A stretch of 22,101 bases of DNA from AG25 sp035518815 (GTDB lineage: Bacteria > Gemmatimonadota > Gemmatimonadetes > Gemmatimonadales > GWC2-71-9). The stretch lies in contig DATIXG010000145.1 of NCBI GenBank assembly GCA_035518815.1, forward strand, positions 1 to 22,101, read 5' to 3'. This document shows positions 1 through 8,999 of this stretch, piece by piece (within the stretch, counting starts at the first letter, position 1; every line of letters starts with the position of its first letter). Position numbers and translations under genes: made by a program. A model generated the notes under the pieces. It was given only the letters and a program-made list of their open reading frames with translations, did not search any database and was not told the origin of the DNA.

Positions 1-1026
1 GTTCAACCCCGTCGTGAAAATGAGGTCGTTCTCCTTCGTCCCCGCCGGCGGCGTGCTCGTGAAGCGATCGCTTACGGTCACCTGCAAGCCCAGCCAGCCT
101 TTCAACTTCGTCGCGAAGCGCAGATCGAAGGCCGCGCGGTACTCGCCGAGGTCTTCCAGGTCGGGGTAGAGAAAGAACTGCTCGATCAGCGTGGTGTTCG
201 CCGCGAACTTGTGCAGGAAGTCCTGCCCAAGCGTCGCGCCCGTCACGTTATTGGTGGGCGCGGGGGAATACACTTCCTTCGTGTAGTTGAAACCGGCCAG
301 CAGGTTCAACGTCGTCGTGTCTCCTGTGATGGCATGAAATCCGACACCCGCCGTATACACCTGGCGCAGATCGAGCAGCTGCAGCTCATTGTGCTCGTAG
401 TCCGCGGCCAGAAACCCGAACCAACGCGCGAGAAAGTCGCGGTCGTAGCGGAGGCCCGCGCGCCAGTCGTTCGCCGTGGGCTCCCCTTTGTCCGACGCGT
501 AGACGGACGTGAAGTTGATCGCGGCGCGGGTGTGCAGCGTGGTCCGCAGGGCAGTGAGCCCGATCGACAGGTTCGTCGTCTCGCTGTTGCCCTGTGCCAC
601 GGTCAACCCAAACGTCACACCTCCGCGGATGTTCTCAAGCAGGCCGGGATGCTGCGCGTGCTCGAACGCCGCCTGCTCAGCCGGCGACCGCAGCACCGGT
701 TTCGACGCGAGGGGCACCCGGATGGCGCCCTGGGTCGTCGCTACCACGAGATCCCCGCCCTCCGTGGTCACCGGGCCCGTGATCGTCCCGTGGCTGGCCG
801 TCACGACGAACAACGCCGAGTCGGACGTGATCGCGGTGATCCCGGCCCAGGGCACGGTCACGTCGCCCATGGGGGCCGAGGTCACCGTGACCCCCGACGC
901 ATCGGAGCGCACCACGCGCGCCGTCAGGCGATCGCCGTTCGTGAGGTCGATCTGGGCCGACAGGACCCGGCCGACGCTGGCCACAAGAACACACAGCACC
1001 ACGGCGAGTTTCCACAGTCGAGTCAT
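1..1026 (-). CDS. DUF481 outer-membrane beta-barrel protein (3' end cut by window edge)
   Basis: I translated this frame by hand from the ATG at 1026; it stays open for 342 codons to base 1. Residues 1-25 form a signal peptide ending L-S-A-Q. Next comes a short beta-rich domain (about 26-100) containing L-T-N-G-D-R-L-T-A-R and P-W-A-G-I, as in proteins described as YdiY/DUF481. The rest is a barrel of alternating hydrophobic strands rich in Tyr, Phe and Asn. The last visible residues match the region just before the C-terminus of the paralogue at 7892-8899, so probably only a few residues are missing. A GGAGG Shine-Dalgarno sits 4 bases before the ATG. A copy of the window-wide palindrome lies 73 bp upstream. 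It is probably an outer-membrane protein; its substrate is unknown. Family assignment is good, function is not known. Confidence 0.8.
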   Translation of the reverse strand, partial: MTRLWKLAVVLCVLVASVGRVLSAQIDLTNGDRLTARVVRSDASGVTVTSAPMGDVTVPWAGITAITSDSALFVVTASHGTITGPVTTEGGDLVVATTQGAIRVPLASKPVLRSPAEQAAFEHAQHPGLLENIRGGVTFGLTVAQGNSETTNLSIGLTALRTTLHTRAAINFTSVYASDKGEPTANDWRAGLRYDRDFLARWFGFLAADYEHNELQLLDLRQVYTAGVGFHAITGDTTTLNLLAGFNYTKEVYSPAPTNNVTGATLGQDFLHKFAANTTLIEQFFLYPDLEDLGEYRAAFDLRFATKLKGWLGLQVTVSDRFTSTPPAGTKENDLIFTTGLN

Positions 1027-1099
1027 CGATCCTCCGATGCGAGGCGCACAGCGAACATCACGGGCGACCCAACGTGGCGCGGCCGCGAAACGCCGACAA

Positions 1100-1117
1100 G
1101 GTGACCTTTGGTGCTAG
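1100..1117. promoter_or_regulatory. 18-bp palindrome, site 1
   Basis: GGTGACCTTTGGTGCTAG has the same 8-2-8 layout as the other copies: a TT centre and a right half GGTGCTAG. It is one of the weaker copies because the left arm diverges. It lies between divergent genes, 73 bp from the DUF481 start (1026) and 44 bp from the methyltransferase start (1162), so it could serve either. Confidence 0.55.
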
Positions 1118-1161
1118 CCCCTAGTGACGGGGGCCGGCCGCTGCCATTGTTCAGGCGACCC

Positions 1162-1983
1162 ATGACCACCCTGCCCCGGGACTTCACGGCCTCCTGCGAC
1201 GATGCGTGGCGGCGGGTGCAAGCCGCTCCGGGCTTCCTGACCGAGCGCGAAGCCCGCTTTCTCGCGCTCGTTGCCGCCGTAACCCCGGCCGCGGGCACAA
1301 TCCTCGAGATCGGGAGCTTCAAGGGGAAATCGACGGTGGGCCTGGCCTCTATCGTTGCGCAATACGGACTCGGCAGGGTCGTGGCGGTCGACCCGTTCAC
1401 GGCCCCGGCGAGCACGGACCCCGGCCTGGGCGGCGCGGCGTCGTCGTACGACGAGTTCTGCCGGACCGTGAACGCCGCCGGGCTCACCGCTTACGTCGAG
1501 GTCCACCGCATGTTCTCGCGCGACCTGGCGCGGGGGTGGCATCGTCCGATTCGCTTCCTGTGGATCGACGGCGATCACACCTACGAGGGCGTCAAGGAGG
1601 ACATCGATCTGTTCGGGCCGCACCTCGCGGACGGCGCCGTCGTCGCGATGCACGACGTGTTGCACACTTTCCCGGGCCCGGTGCGCGTGTTTCTGGAAGA
1701 CGTGCTCAGATCCGACCGCTTTGGCCCGGTGGGGTGCTGCGGATCGATCGGCTGGGCGCAGTACCGGCCAAAGGACGGTGCCGCTCCGGGGTTCCGCGTC
1801 CGGCGGCGCGCGCTGGCCCGCCGGATCGAGCCGCTCGCCGCCATCAGCGCGCGCGGGCGCGAGCCGTCGGGGATCGCGAAGCTCAGGTACCAGTGGTATC
1901 GCGCGTCCGTGCCGCACGGTGCCGTGGACCCGGCGGCGTGGGCGGCGCAGGTCACCCTGCCCGCGGGAGCGGGACCTACCTAG
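1162..1983 (+). CDS. class I SAM-dependent methyltransferase (Methyltransf_24 type)
   Basis: The protein is 273 aa with no signal peptide, so it is probably cytoplasmic. The SAM-binding motif I, I-L-E-I-G-S-F-K-G-K-S-T, is at residues 48-58. The acidic strand-2 end, V-V-A-V-D-P-F, is at 73-79. A strongly conserved block, F-L-W-I-D-G-D-H-T-Y-E-G-V-K-E-D, is at 132-147, followed by A-M-H-D-V. This set is typical of the Methyltransf_24 family, often found near glycan and polysaccharide genes. I chose ATG 1162 because the only longer option is a TTG at 1108 lying inside the palindrome. It is convergent with the glycosyltransferase at 1976-3085, and the two 3' ends overlap by 8 bp. A role in modifying a cell-surface glycan is inferred only from that neighbour. 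The substrate is not visible. Confidence 0.82.
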   Translation: MTTLPRDFTASCDDAWRRVQAAPGFLTEREARFLALVAAVTPAAGTILEIGSFKGKSTVGLASIVAQYGLGRVVAVDPFTAPASTDPGLGGAASSYDEFCRTVNAAGLTAYVEVHRMFSRDLARGWHRPIRFLWIDGDHTYEGVKEDIDLFGPHLADGAVVAMHDVLHTFPGPVRVFLEDVLRSDRFGPVGCCGSIGWAQYRPKDGAAPGFRVRRRALARRIEPLAAISARGREPSGIAKLRYQWYRASVPHGAVDPAAWAAQVTLPAGAGPT

Positions 1984-3085
1984 GCGGGAATCGCTCGGTG
2001 ACGAGCGAGCGGAACGCTTCTTGTACCTCCCGCAGTGGGATGGCGGCGAAGCCCTCGGCGCTCACGACGGCCCGATGCGGCGAGCGGTACGGCAGCCAGA
2101 GCGCCGGATGACCCGGCACCCAGTGGTACAAGCCCACCATCGGAATCTTCCACGCCGCGGCAGCGTGCACCGTCGACGTATCAGGCGTCAACACGAGATC
2201 GCACTCGTGGATCATCGCGGCGAAATCCTCGAAGGACGCGACGTTCGGCATCTTCGCGGCCCCGGTGGCGGCGACAATCGCGTCGACCTCGCCTTGCTGC
2301 TTGGGCGAGCCACCGACCACGATGGCAAACCTCGGGTCCCATTTCATCAGCCAGCGAATGCACGCGATGAAGTTGTCGCGCCCCCAGTAGCGCGGCGAGA
2401 TGTTCACGCCCAGGCGCAGCGGCCGGCCCGCCGGGAGTGGGCCGAGCCGCGCGCGGGCGCGGCGGCGTGCCTCCGGCCCGATCTGATACTCGAGATCGAG
2501 CGGCACCTCCGCGGGATCGATCCCGAACGGCAATAGCAGCTGCGCGATCCGCTCGACGACGTGCACCCGGCCCCGCTCGAGCAGCGGCACGGCATGGGTG
2601 TAGTGGCCCGCCCGCTCGTGCAGGATCCCCACCCGGTAGCGCGCCCGGCTCCATCCCATGACGAATTGCGAGTTCGCCGACGGGTTGTCCATCAGGTCCA
2701 CCACGACGTCGTAGCGGCCCCGTCGCAGCTCTATGAGGAGGCGCGCGGCGGCTGCGGGTGTCTTGTAGTAGCAGAGGGACCGGTCGACGTAGGGCGCCAC
2801 TGCGCCACGCACGTCGTAGTTCGTCCGGCTGAAGAGCATGTGGATCGTGGCGTCCGGATACGCGCGCCGCAGGGCGCGGATCACCGGCACCGACACGAGG
2901 ACGTCGCCGATGCGGTCCTGGCGCAGGAACAGAATGCGCGGGCTCGGGCCGAGGGTGACGGCGGCACGCGGCGTCGTGACCAGGTCGCCCGAGAACGGAC
3001 GGTTGGTGGCGTCGAGAAAGCGGCGCCGGACGGACAGCTCGAGCGACTTGAGAACGCCGACGGCTAGGGGCTCCCGGTCCGCCAC
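1976..3085 (-). CDS. glycosyltransferase family 9 (heptosyltransferase-like)
   Basis: This GT-B protein of about 369 aa resembles the ADP-heptose:LPS heptosyltransferases (GT9). The N-terminal domain carries R-I-L-F-L-R-Q-D-R-I-G-D-V-L-V-S-V-P-V, the hallmark R-x-x-x-I-G-D-x-L start of GT9. The C-terminal domain has L-V-L-T-P-D-T-S-T-V-H-A-A-A, the equivalent of the T-x-D-S-G-x-x-H-x-A motif. The start is uncertain. No ATG or GTG lies between the upstream stop and the first conserved strand, so the best choice is a GTG at 3085 inside the 3' end of the thioredoxin-fold gene. This gives a 22-bp overlap and probable translational coupling. It is the last gene of the sulfatase operon. The likely job is adding a sugar to LPS or another surface glycan; the donor and acceptor cannot be read from sequence. 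Confidence 0.82.
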   Translation of the reverse strand: MADREPLAVGVLKSLELSVRRRFLDATNRPFSGDLVTTPRAAVTLGPSPRILFLRQDRIGDVLVSVPVIRALRRAYPDATIHMLFSRTNYDVRGAVAPYVDRSLCYYKTPAAAARLLIELRRGRYDVVVDLMDNPSANSQFVMGWSRARYRVGILHERAGHYTHAVPLLERGRVHVVERIAQLLLPFGIDPAEVPLDLEYQIGPEARRRARARLGPLPAGRPLRLGVNISPRYWGRDNFIACIRWLMKWDPRFAIVVGGSPKQQGEVDAIVAATGAAKMPNVASFEDFAAMIHECDLVLTPDTSTVHAAAAWKIPMVGLYHWVPGHPALWLPYRSPHRAVVSAEGFAAIPLREVQEAFRSLVTERFPPR

Positions 3086-3627
3086 TTCATCGAGCAACCG
3101 ATGCTCGGGATCTGCTCGAGCGGCCCCTGCCCCGTCTTCGCGACCTGCACCATGGCTTCGAACAGATCCCGGCGCACGTCCGGCGGGGCGGCCTCCTTGC
3201 GCGATGCATCGAGCCGGCCGCGGTACTGCAGCTCCAGATCGGCGTTGAACCCGTAGAAGTCCGGCGTACACACCGCGCCGTAGGCCTTCGCGACCTCCTG
3301 GCTCTCGTCCCACACGTACGGGAACGGGAACCGGAACTGCTTCGCGACCTGCTGCATGTTCTCGAAGGAGTCCTCGGGATATTCCGCGGGATCGTTCGAC
3401 ATGATGGCGATGGAGCCGATCCCGTATTGCTTGAGCTCGAGGCAGTCCCGCACGATCCGCTCGCGCACGGCCTTCACGTAGGGGCAGTGGTTGCAGATGA
3501 ACATCACGAGCGTGCCGCGCGGCCCGCGGACGTCGGCCAGACGATAGCGCTTGCCGTCCACGCCGGGGAGGTCGAAGTCGACGGCCTTCCAGCCGAAGTC
3601 GCAGATCGGGGTTTGGAGGCTGACCAT
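3064..3627 (-). CDS. thioredoxin-fold (redoxin/AhpC-TSA-like) protein
   Basis: The protein is 187 aa with no signal peptide. It has the conserved F-I-C-N-H-C-P-Y-V-K block with a C-x-x-C pair at residues 45 and 48, then S-I-A-I-M-S-N-D-P and a C-terminal I-G-C-S-M-K-W. These mark a widespread family of cytoplasmic thioredoxin-like proteins annotated as redoxin or peroxiredoxin-like. The expected activity is thiol-disulfide exchange or peroxide reduction, but the partner is unknown. The start is ATG 3627, the first Met before the conserved fold; no clear Shine-Dalgarno is seen. It lies 44 bp after the FGE gene and overlaps the glycosyltransferase start. FGE uses molecular oxygen, a copper centre and thiol reductant, so a redox partner in this operon is plausible but only inferred. 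Confidence 0.8.
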   Translation of the reverse strand: MVSLQTPICDFGWKAVDFDLPGVDGKRYRLADVRGPRGTLVMFICNHCPYVKAVRERIVRDCLELKQYGIGSIAIMSNDPAEYPEDSFENMQQVAKQFRFPFPYVWDESQEVAKAYGAVCTPDFYGFNADLELQYRGRLDASRKEAAPPDVRRDLFEAMVQVAKTGQGPLEQIPSIGCSMKWRTGSP

Positions 3628-3671
3628 GACGGGAAAGTTAATCGGGCGACAGCCGGTTGCTCTGCCCGTGT

Positions 3672-4808
3672 TCAGTGCGCCTGCGCCTGCACCCTCCTCA
3701 CACACCGGAATCCCAGATGGTTCGTCCCCGTACTGACCTCCCCCTTGCCACGCGTGCCGACCGTGTAGCGCGAGCAGTACTGATCCGTACAGAGGAACGA
3801 GCCCCCGCGGTGGGCACGCTTGGGCTCGCCGGGCTCGCTCGGATCGAACGAGACGTCCGGCCCCTGGGGGTTGCGGGCCACACCACCCTCCGCGGTCAGC
3901 TCGGCATAGTAGTCGGGCCGATACCAGTCGCTCGTCCACTCCCACACGTTGCCGGCAACGTCGAAAAGCCCATATCCGTTCGCCGGAAACTGCGCCACGG
4001 GACCGATGCCGGCGAACGCATCCGCACCGGTATCGTGGTCGGGAAAGTGGCCCTGATGGGTGTTCGCCATCCATTTGCCGTCGGGTTCGAACACGTCGCC
4101 CCAGGGATAGCGCTTGCCGGTGAGGCCGCCGCGCGCCGCAAACTCCCACTCGGCCTCGGTCGGCAGCCGCTTCCCGGCCCACTTGGCGTAGGCGAGCGCA
4201 TCCTCGTACGCCACCTGCACTACCGGGTACTGCTCCTTCCCCGCAATCGAGCTCTTGGGGCCGAGTGGATGCCGCCAATTAGCGCCCTTCACGTACGACC
4301 ACCATTGCAGGTGATTGTCCAACGGGACCGGATGGTCGGGGGGCGAGAAGACGACGGATCCCGCCACGAGGTTCTCCGGGGGTGCGCCCGGAAAATCCTC
4401 GGCGCGCGGTGTTCGCTCGGCGACCGTGACGTACGCGGTCGCGCGTACGAATGCCGCGAACTGCGCGTTTGTGACCTCGGTCTTGTCCATCCAGAAGCCG
4501 TCGACGTAGACGCGGTGAATCGGGCGCGAGTCCCTGGTGGCCTGCATGCCGACCGTGTCCGTCATATCCGGCGGATCCTGCGCACCCATCGAGAATTCCC
4601 CACCCGGGATCCACACCATGCCTTCGGGCGCAGGCGCGGGCGCCGGCCCTCGGTTTTCGACGGTCGGCTCAAAGCCAGTGGACGTCCGAGCCTCGACCAT
4701 GGCCGGTTTCGCGCGCACCACGCGCAACGCGAACGCCGCCGCGCCGGCGAGGGCCACCACGGCGACCCCCGCCCGCACGTCGAGGCGACTCCGCCTAGTG
4801 GCCGCCAC
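3672..4808 (-). CDS. formylglycine-generating enzyme (sulfatase-modifying factor), membrane-anchored or exported
   Basis: The protein is 378 aa. An uncleaved anchor or signal segment at about residues 13-29 is followed by a Pro/Ala linker, then the FGE-sulfatase domain from about 63: G-M-V-W-I-P-G-G-E-F-S-M-G, R-L-P-T-E-A-E-W-E-F-A-A-R-G-G, N-V-W-E-W-T-S-D-W and R-G-G-S-F-L-C. The two active-site cysteines of true FGE, spaced five apart in human SUMF1 (336/341), are present as C340 and C345 in C-T-D-Q-Y-C, followed by N-H-L-G-F-R-C. This argues for a real copper-dependent FGE that oxidises a sulfatase cysteine to formylglycine, and against a catalytically dead relative. The ATG overlaps the sulfatase stop by 14 bp, so the two are coupled. 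The N-terminal hydrophobic segment suggests it acts on the periplasmic side. Confidence 0.88.
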   Translation of the reverse strand: MAATRRSRLDVRAGVAVVALAGAAAFALRVVRAKPAMVEARTSTGFEPTVENRGPAPAPAPEGMVWIPGGEFSMGAQDPPDMTDTVGMQATRDSRPIHRVYVDGFWMDKTEVTNAQFAAFVRATAYVTVAERTPRAEDFPGAPPENLVAGSVVFSPPDHPVPLDNHLQWWSYVKGANWRHPLGPKSSIAGKEQYPVVQVAYEDALAYAKWAGKRLPTEAEWEFAARGGLTGKRYPWGDVFEPDGKWMANTHQGHFPDHDTGADAFAGIGPVAQFPANGYGLFDVAGNVWEWTSDWYRPDYYAELTAEGGVARNPQGPDVSFDPSEPGEPKRAHRGGSFLCTDQYCSRYTVGTRGKGEVSTGTNHLGFRCVRRVQAQAH

Positions 4809-6450
4809 TCTCCTTCATCTTGTCGAGGACGTCATCCAGGTTGAACGACGCCGCCTTCTGGCGTTGTGGATAGTCCTTGAACGTGGCCAGGAAATTGGCC
4901 ACGTACGCCTGCGCGGGGACCAGCATGAACACGTGATCGAGCAACCAATCGTAGTACGTGTTCGAGGTGATGTCCGCCCGTTCGTAGGGGTCCGTCCGAA
5001 GATTGAAGATCTTCGGCACGCGCAGCGGCGTGAACGGCTCCGCCCAAATGCGCATCGTCCCCTGAGCGCGCTGCTCGAGGAACACAAACTTCCAGTTGTC
5101 GTACCGCAGTGCGGTCACCTGCTGATCATCATTGATGTAGATGAACGCTTCGCGGGGGCTCTTGCTCTCCTGTCCGGTGAGGTAGGGCACCAGATTGTCG
5201 CCGTCGAGGTGCACCTTGTAGGTCATGTCGCCGACCTTGTAGCCCTTGAGGAGCTTGTCCTTCACGTTGGCATCACCGCCGATGGCCACCAGGGTCGGGA
5301 GCCAGTCGAGGTGTGAGACGATGTCGTTCGACACCGTGCCGGGTTTGATCTTGCCCGGCCAGCGGACCATCGCCGGCACGCGGTAGGCCCCTTCCCAATT
5401 CGTGTTCTTCTCGCTGCGGAACGGCGTCATCGCCGCGTCGGGCCACGAGTTCATGTGCGGGCCGTTGTCGGTCGAGTACATGACGAACGTGTTGCCCGCG
5501 ATGCCCAGGTCATCAAGTGCCTTGAGCACCGTGCCCACGTTCCTGTCGTGGTCGATCATGACGTCGTGGTAGACATCCTGCCAGCGCCCGGACTGACCGA
5601 CGCTCGCCGGCTTGGCGTGCGTACGCAGGTGCATGTGCGTGAAGTTCACCCACAGGAACACCGGCTTCCCCGTCTTGGTCTGCCGTTGGAGAAAGTCCAC
5701 CGCCCGCGCGGCGATGTCGTCGTCGATCGTCTCCATCCGCTTCTTGGTCAGGGGACCCGTGTCCTTGCACGACTGCTTGCCGACCTTGCCGAAGCGCGGG
5801 TCCACCGTCGGATCGTCCCGGTCCGACGCCTTGCAATCGAGCACCCCGCGCGGACCGAACTTGGCGTGGAACGCCGAGTCCTTCGGGTAGTCCGGCAGCT
5901 CCGGCTCCTCCTCCGCATTCAGGTGGTAGAGGTTGCCGTAGAACTCGTCAAAGCCGTGCACCGTCGGGAGGTACTCGTTGCGGTCGCCCAGGTGGTTCTT
6001 GCCGAATTGGCCGGTGACGTAGCCCAGCGGCTTGAGCATCTCCGCGATGGTCGGGTCCTCCGCCTGGAGACCCAGCGTGGCGGCCGGAAGGCCGACCTTG
6101 GTCATACCGGTGCGCAGCCCGGACTGGCCGGTGATGAACGACGCCCGGCCCGCGGTGCAGCTCTGCTCCGCGTAGTAGTCCGTGAACATCATGCCTTCCT
6201 TCGCGACCCGGTCGATGTTGGGCGTGTGGAAGCCCATCAGACCCATGCTGTAGGCGCTGATGTCGGACTGGCCGATGTCGTCGCCCCAGATGATCACGAT
6301 GTTGGGCTTCGCGCCCTGGGCGGCGGCGGGCGCGGCCGCGGGGGGCTTGGCGGCGGGCTTGGGTTTGGGCTTGGCCTGCGCGTACGCGACACCCGAGGCA
6401 AGCATCGCCGCAGCGACGGTACCGAAGATGATCCGGAGGTGACGGGTCAT
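4795..6450 (-). CDS. exported type I sulfatase (arylsulfatase family)
   Basis: The protein is 551 aa from ATG 6450, which has a GAGG Shine-Dalgarno. Two upstream in-frame Mets (6495, 6474) would put extra residues before an obvious signal peptide, so I rejected them. The signal peptide is residues 1-25 (ending A-Y-A-Q), followed by a Lys/Pro/Ala linker to about 48. The sulfatase fold begins I-V-I-I-W-G-D-D at 51-58, where D57 and D58 are metal ligands. The maturation motif C-T-A-G-R at 98-102 supplies the cysteine that becomes formylglycine. G-K-N-H-L-G, H-M-H and S-T-D-N-G-P-H follow as further active-site blocks. It should hydrolyse a sulfate ester in the periplasm or outside the cell; the substrate is unknown. 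It is first in the operon with FGE, 78 bp downstream of a palindrome. Confidence 0.92.
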   Translation of the reverse strand: MTRHLRIIFGTVAAAMLASGVAYAQAKPKPKPAAKPPAAAPAAAQGAKPNIVIIWGDDIGQSDISAYSMGLMGFHTPNIDRVAKEGMMFTDYYAEQSCTAGRASFITGQSGLRTGMTKVGLPAATLGLQAEDPTIAEMLKPLGYVTGQFGKNHLGDRNEYLPTVHGFDEFYGNLYHLNAEEEPELPDYPKDSAFHAKFGPRGVLDCKASDRDDPTVDPRFGKVGKQSCKDTGPLTKKRMETIDDDIAARAVDFLQRQTKTGKPVFLWVNFTHMHLRTHAKPASVGQSGRWQDVYHDVMIDHDRNVGTVLKALDDLGIAGNTFVMYSTDNGPHMNSWPDAAMTPFRSEKNTNWEGAYRVPAMVRWPGKIKPGTVSNDIVSHLDWLPTLVAIGGDANVKDKLLKGYKVGDMTYKVHLDGDNLVPYLTGQESKSPREAFIYINDDQQVTALRYDNWKFVFLEQRAQGTMRIWAEPFTPLRVPKIFNLRTDPYERADITSNTYYDWLLDHVFMLVPAQAYVANFLATFKDYPQRQKAASFNLDDVLDKMKESGGH

Positions 6451-6528
6451 TGTGTGCCTCATGCAGGGATTCATGGATGGGACTGTTCGCTTCAAGCAGT
6501 AATAGACGCGGGGGGGCGATCGCCACCT

Positions 6529-6546
6529 ATTGGACCAAAGGGCAAT
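6529..6546. promoter_or_regulatory. 18-bp palindrome, site 2 (sulfatase operon)
   Basis: ATTGGACCAAAGGGCAAT is one of the best copies. The outer arms ATTG and CAAT pair perfectly and the centre is AA. It lies 78 bp upstream of the sulfatase ATG, in the 109-bp gap after ispG. Confidence 0.75.
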
Positions 6547-6559
6547 GCTTTATGAAGGA

Positions 6560-7774
<1,215 letters not shown>

Positions 7775-7780
7775 ACGCAG

Positions 7781-7786
7781 AATATA
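7781..7786 (-). promoter_or_regulatory. candidate -10 box of ispG
   Basis: On the minus strand this reads TATATT, a rare AT-rich hexamer in this GC-rich DNA. It ends 6 bases before the GTG at 7774, so transcription would start at or next to the start codon. The matching -35 position would fall inside the palindrome at 7798-7815. Confidence 0.4.
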
Positions 7787-7797
7787 GTAGCGGTCGA

Positions 7798-7815
7798 GTA
7801 GCCCTTTCGTCCTAT
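7798..7815. promoter_or_regulatory. 18-bp palindrome, site 3
   Basis: GTAGCCCTTTCGTCCTAT (reverse complement ATAGGACGAAAGGGCTAC) matches the family with an AA/TT centre. It lies between divergent genes, 76 bp upstream of the DUF481 start at 7892. It also covers the place where an ispG -35 element would be, so it could act in opposite ways on the two genes. Confidence 0.65.
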
Positions 7816-7891
7816 TCCCCCCCAAGCGCCCGAGCCTGCATCATTTCCGACGCCGATGGACCGCGCTGCCACAACCCCATACGTCCGCAGG

Positions 7892-8899
7892 ATGCGATCC
7901 GCCATCGCGGCCGCGCTCGTCGCCGCGGCGCCGCTCGCGGCGCAGAAGACCGACAGCGTGGTGCTGCGCAACGGCGATCACATCACGGGCGAGATCAAGC
8001 ATCTCGATCGGAGTGTGCTGACCTACTCCACGGACGACATGGGCACGCTGGCGATCGAGTGGGACAAGGTCGTCCGCCTCACGAGCGTCCGGTACTTCGA
8101 GGTAGAGCTCGCTTCCGGGAAGCGGTACTACGGCTCGCTCGAGCTGGGCGCGGGGGCCGGACAACTGGTGGTGGAGGTCGGCACGTTCAGCGACTCGCTC
8201 GACATGGCCAGTATCGTACGGATCAATCCGATCGGGCGGAACTTCTTTGCTCGCCTGGACGGCTACATCAACCTCGGGTTCACCTTCCAGCACGCCAATC
8301 GCCTGCGCGAGCTGAGTCTCCAGACTGAGGTCCAGCATCGCACGCGACAATGGCTCACCGAGCTGCAATCGAGCACCTACTTCCAGGCCCAGGAGGACGT
8401 CGCCGGCACGAGCCGCAATTCGCTCGACCTGACCCTGCTGCGGTTCCTGGCGGGGCGCTGGTTCGGCCTCGGCAGTGGGGCGCTCGAGCAGAACGAGGAG
8501 CTCGACTTGGACCTCCGCGGGCTGGTCACGGGTGGCGTCGGCCGCTACATGATTCAGACGAACCGGGCACAGGTCGCGCTCGGTGGCGGCCTGACGTACA
8601 CGAACGAAACGTTCACAGGCAGCGGCGCGACCTCGAACCTGGAAGGGCTCCTGAGGTTCGCCGCGCAATACTACCGGCGGGACACCCCCAAGTCCGACAT
8701 GCAGGCCACGCTGTCCCTGTACCCGAGCATCACGGATCCGGGGCGCCTCCGCCTCGATTTCGACGCGCGGGTCTCGCACGAGGTCCTCAAGGACTTCACC
8801 CTCGGACTGACGCTGTTCGACCGGTTCGACAGCCGGCCGGCGGAAGGGGCGTCGAAGAGCGACTTCGGCGTGGCCTTCACCGTGGGATGGACGTTCTGA
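7892..8899 (+). CDS. DUF481 outer-membrane beta-barrel protein
   Basis: The protein is 335 aa from ATG 7892. An upstream ATG (7856) would add a 12-residue extension before the signal peptide M-R-S-A-I-A-A-A-L-V-A-A-A-P-L-A-A-Q, so I preferred the inner start. After the signal comes a small beta domain (L-R-N-G-D-H-I-T-G-E-I, then I-E-W-D-K-V at about 56-61), then the DUF481 barrel with strands such as F-A-R-L-D-G-Y-I-N-L-G-F-T-F-Q, ending G-W-T-F, a typical barrel C-terminus. It is a paralogue of the partial gene at 1-1026, with the same domain order and a palindrome copy at a similar distance. It is probably an outer-membrane protein of unknown cargo. It stands just before the Omp85 gene on the same strand, but a palindrome between them suggests separate promoters. 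Confidence 0.85.
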   Translation: MRSAIAAALVAAAPLAAQKTDSVVLRNGDHITGEIKHLDRSVLTYSTDDMGTLAIEWDKVVRLTSVRYFEVELASGKRYYGSLELGAGAGQLVVEVGTFSDSLDMASIVRINPIGRNFFARLDGYINLGFTFQHANRLRELSLQTEVQHRTRQWLTELQSSTYFQAQEDVAGTSRNSLDLTLLRFLAGRWFGLGSGALEQNEELDLDLRGLVTGGVGRYMIQTNRAQVALGGGLTYTNETFTGSGATSNLEGLLRFAAQYYRRDTPKSDMQATLSLYPSITDPGRLRLDFDARVSHEVLKDFTLGLTLFDRFDSRPAEGASKSDFGVAFTVGWTF

Positions 8900-8900
8900 G

Positions 8901-8918
8901 GGTGCACGAAGGTGCTAT
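8901..8918. promoter_or_regulatory. 18-bp palindrome, site 4
   Basis: GGTGCACGAAGGTGCTAT starts one base after the stop codon of the DUF481 gene and lies 81 bp before the GTG at 9000. The right half GGTGCTAT is identical to that of site 10. The core GCAC-GAAG-GTGC is a perfect inverted repeat. Confidence 0.65.
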
Positions 8919-8999
8919 ACCCCCGGCCCGCCGTCCTCCCTAACGTCGGACATCTGAGTTCGAGCCTGTCGAGCGGTCGGTACCGGAGGAAGGGGAGGC

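Noticed and set aside
211..1104. Long plus-strand open frame opposite the left-edge DUF481 gene
   Set aside because: It is Arg/Gly/Pro-rich and antisense to a gene with a signal peptide, Shine-Dalgarno and recognisable family; high-GC DNA gives such shadow frames.
3657..4844. 395-codon plus-strand open frame opposite the FGE gene
   Set aside because: The FGE gene on the minus strand has all active-site motifs; this frame has none.
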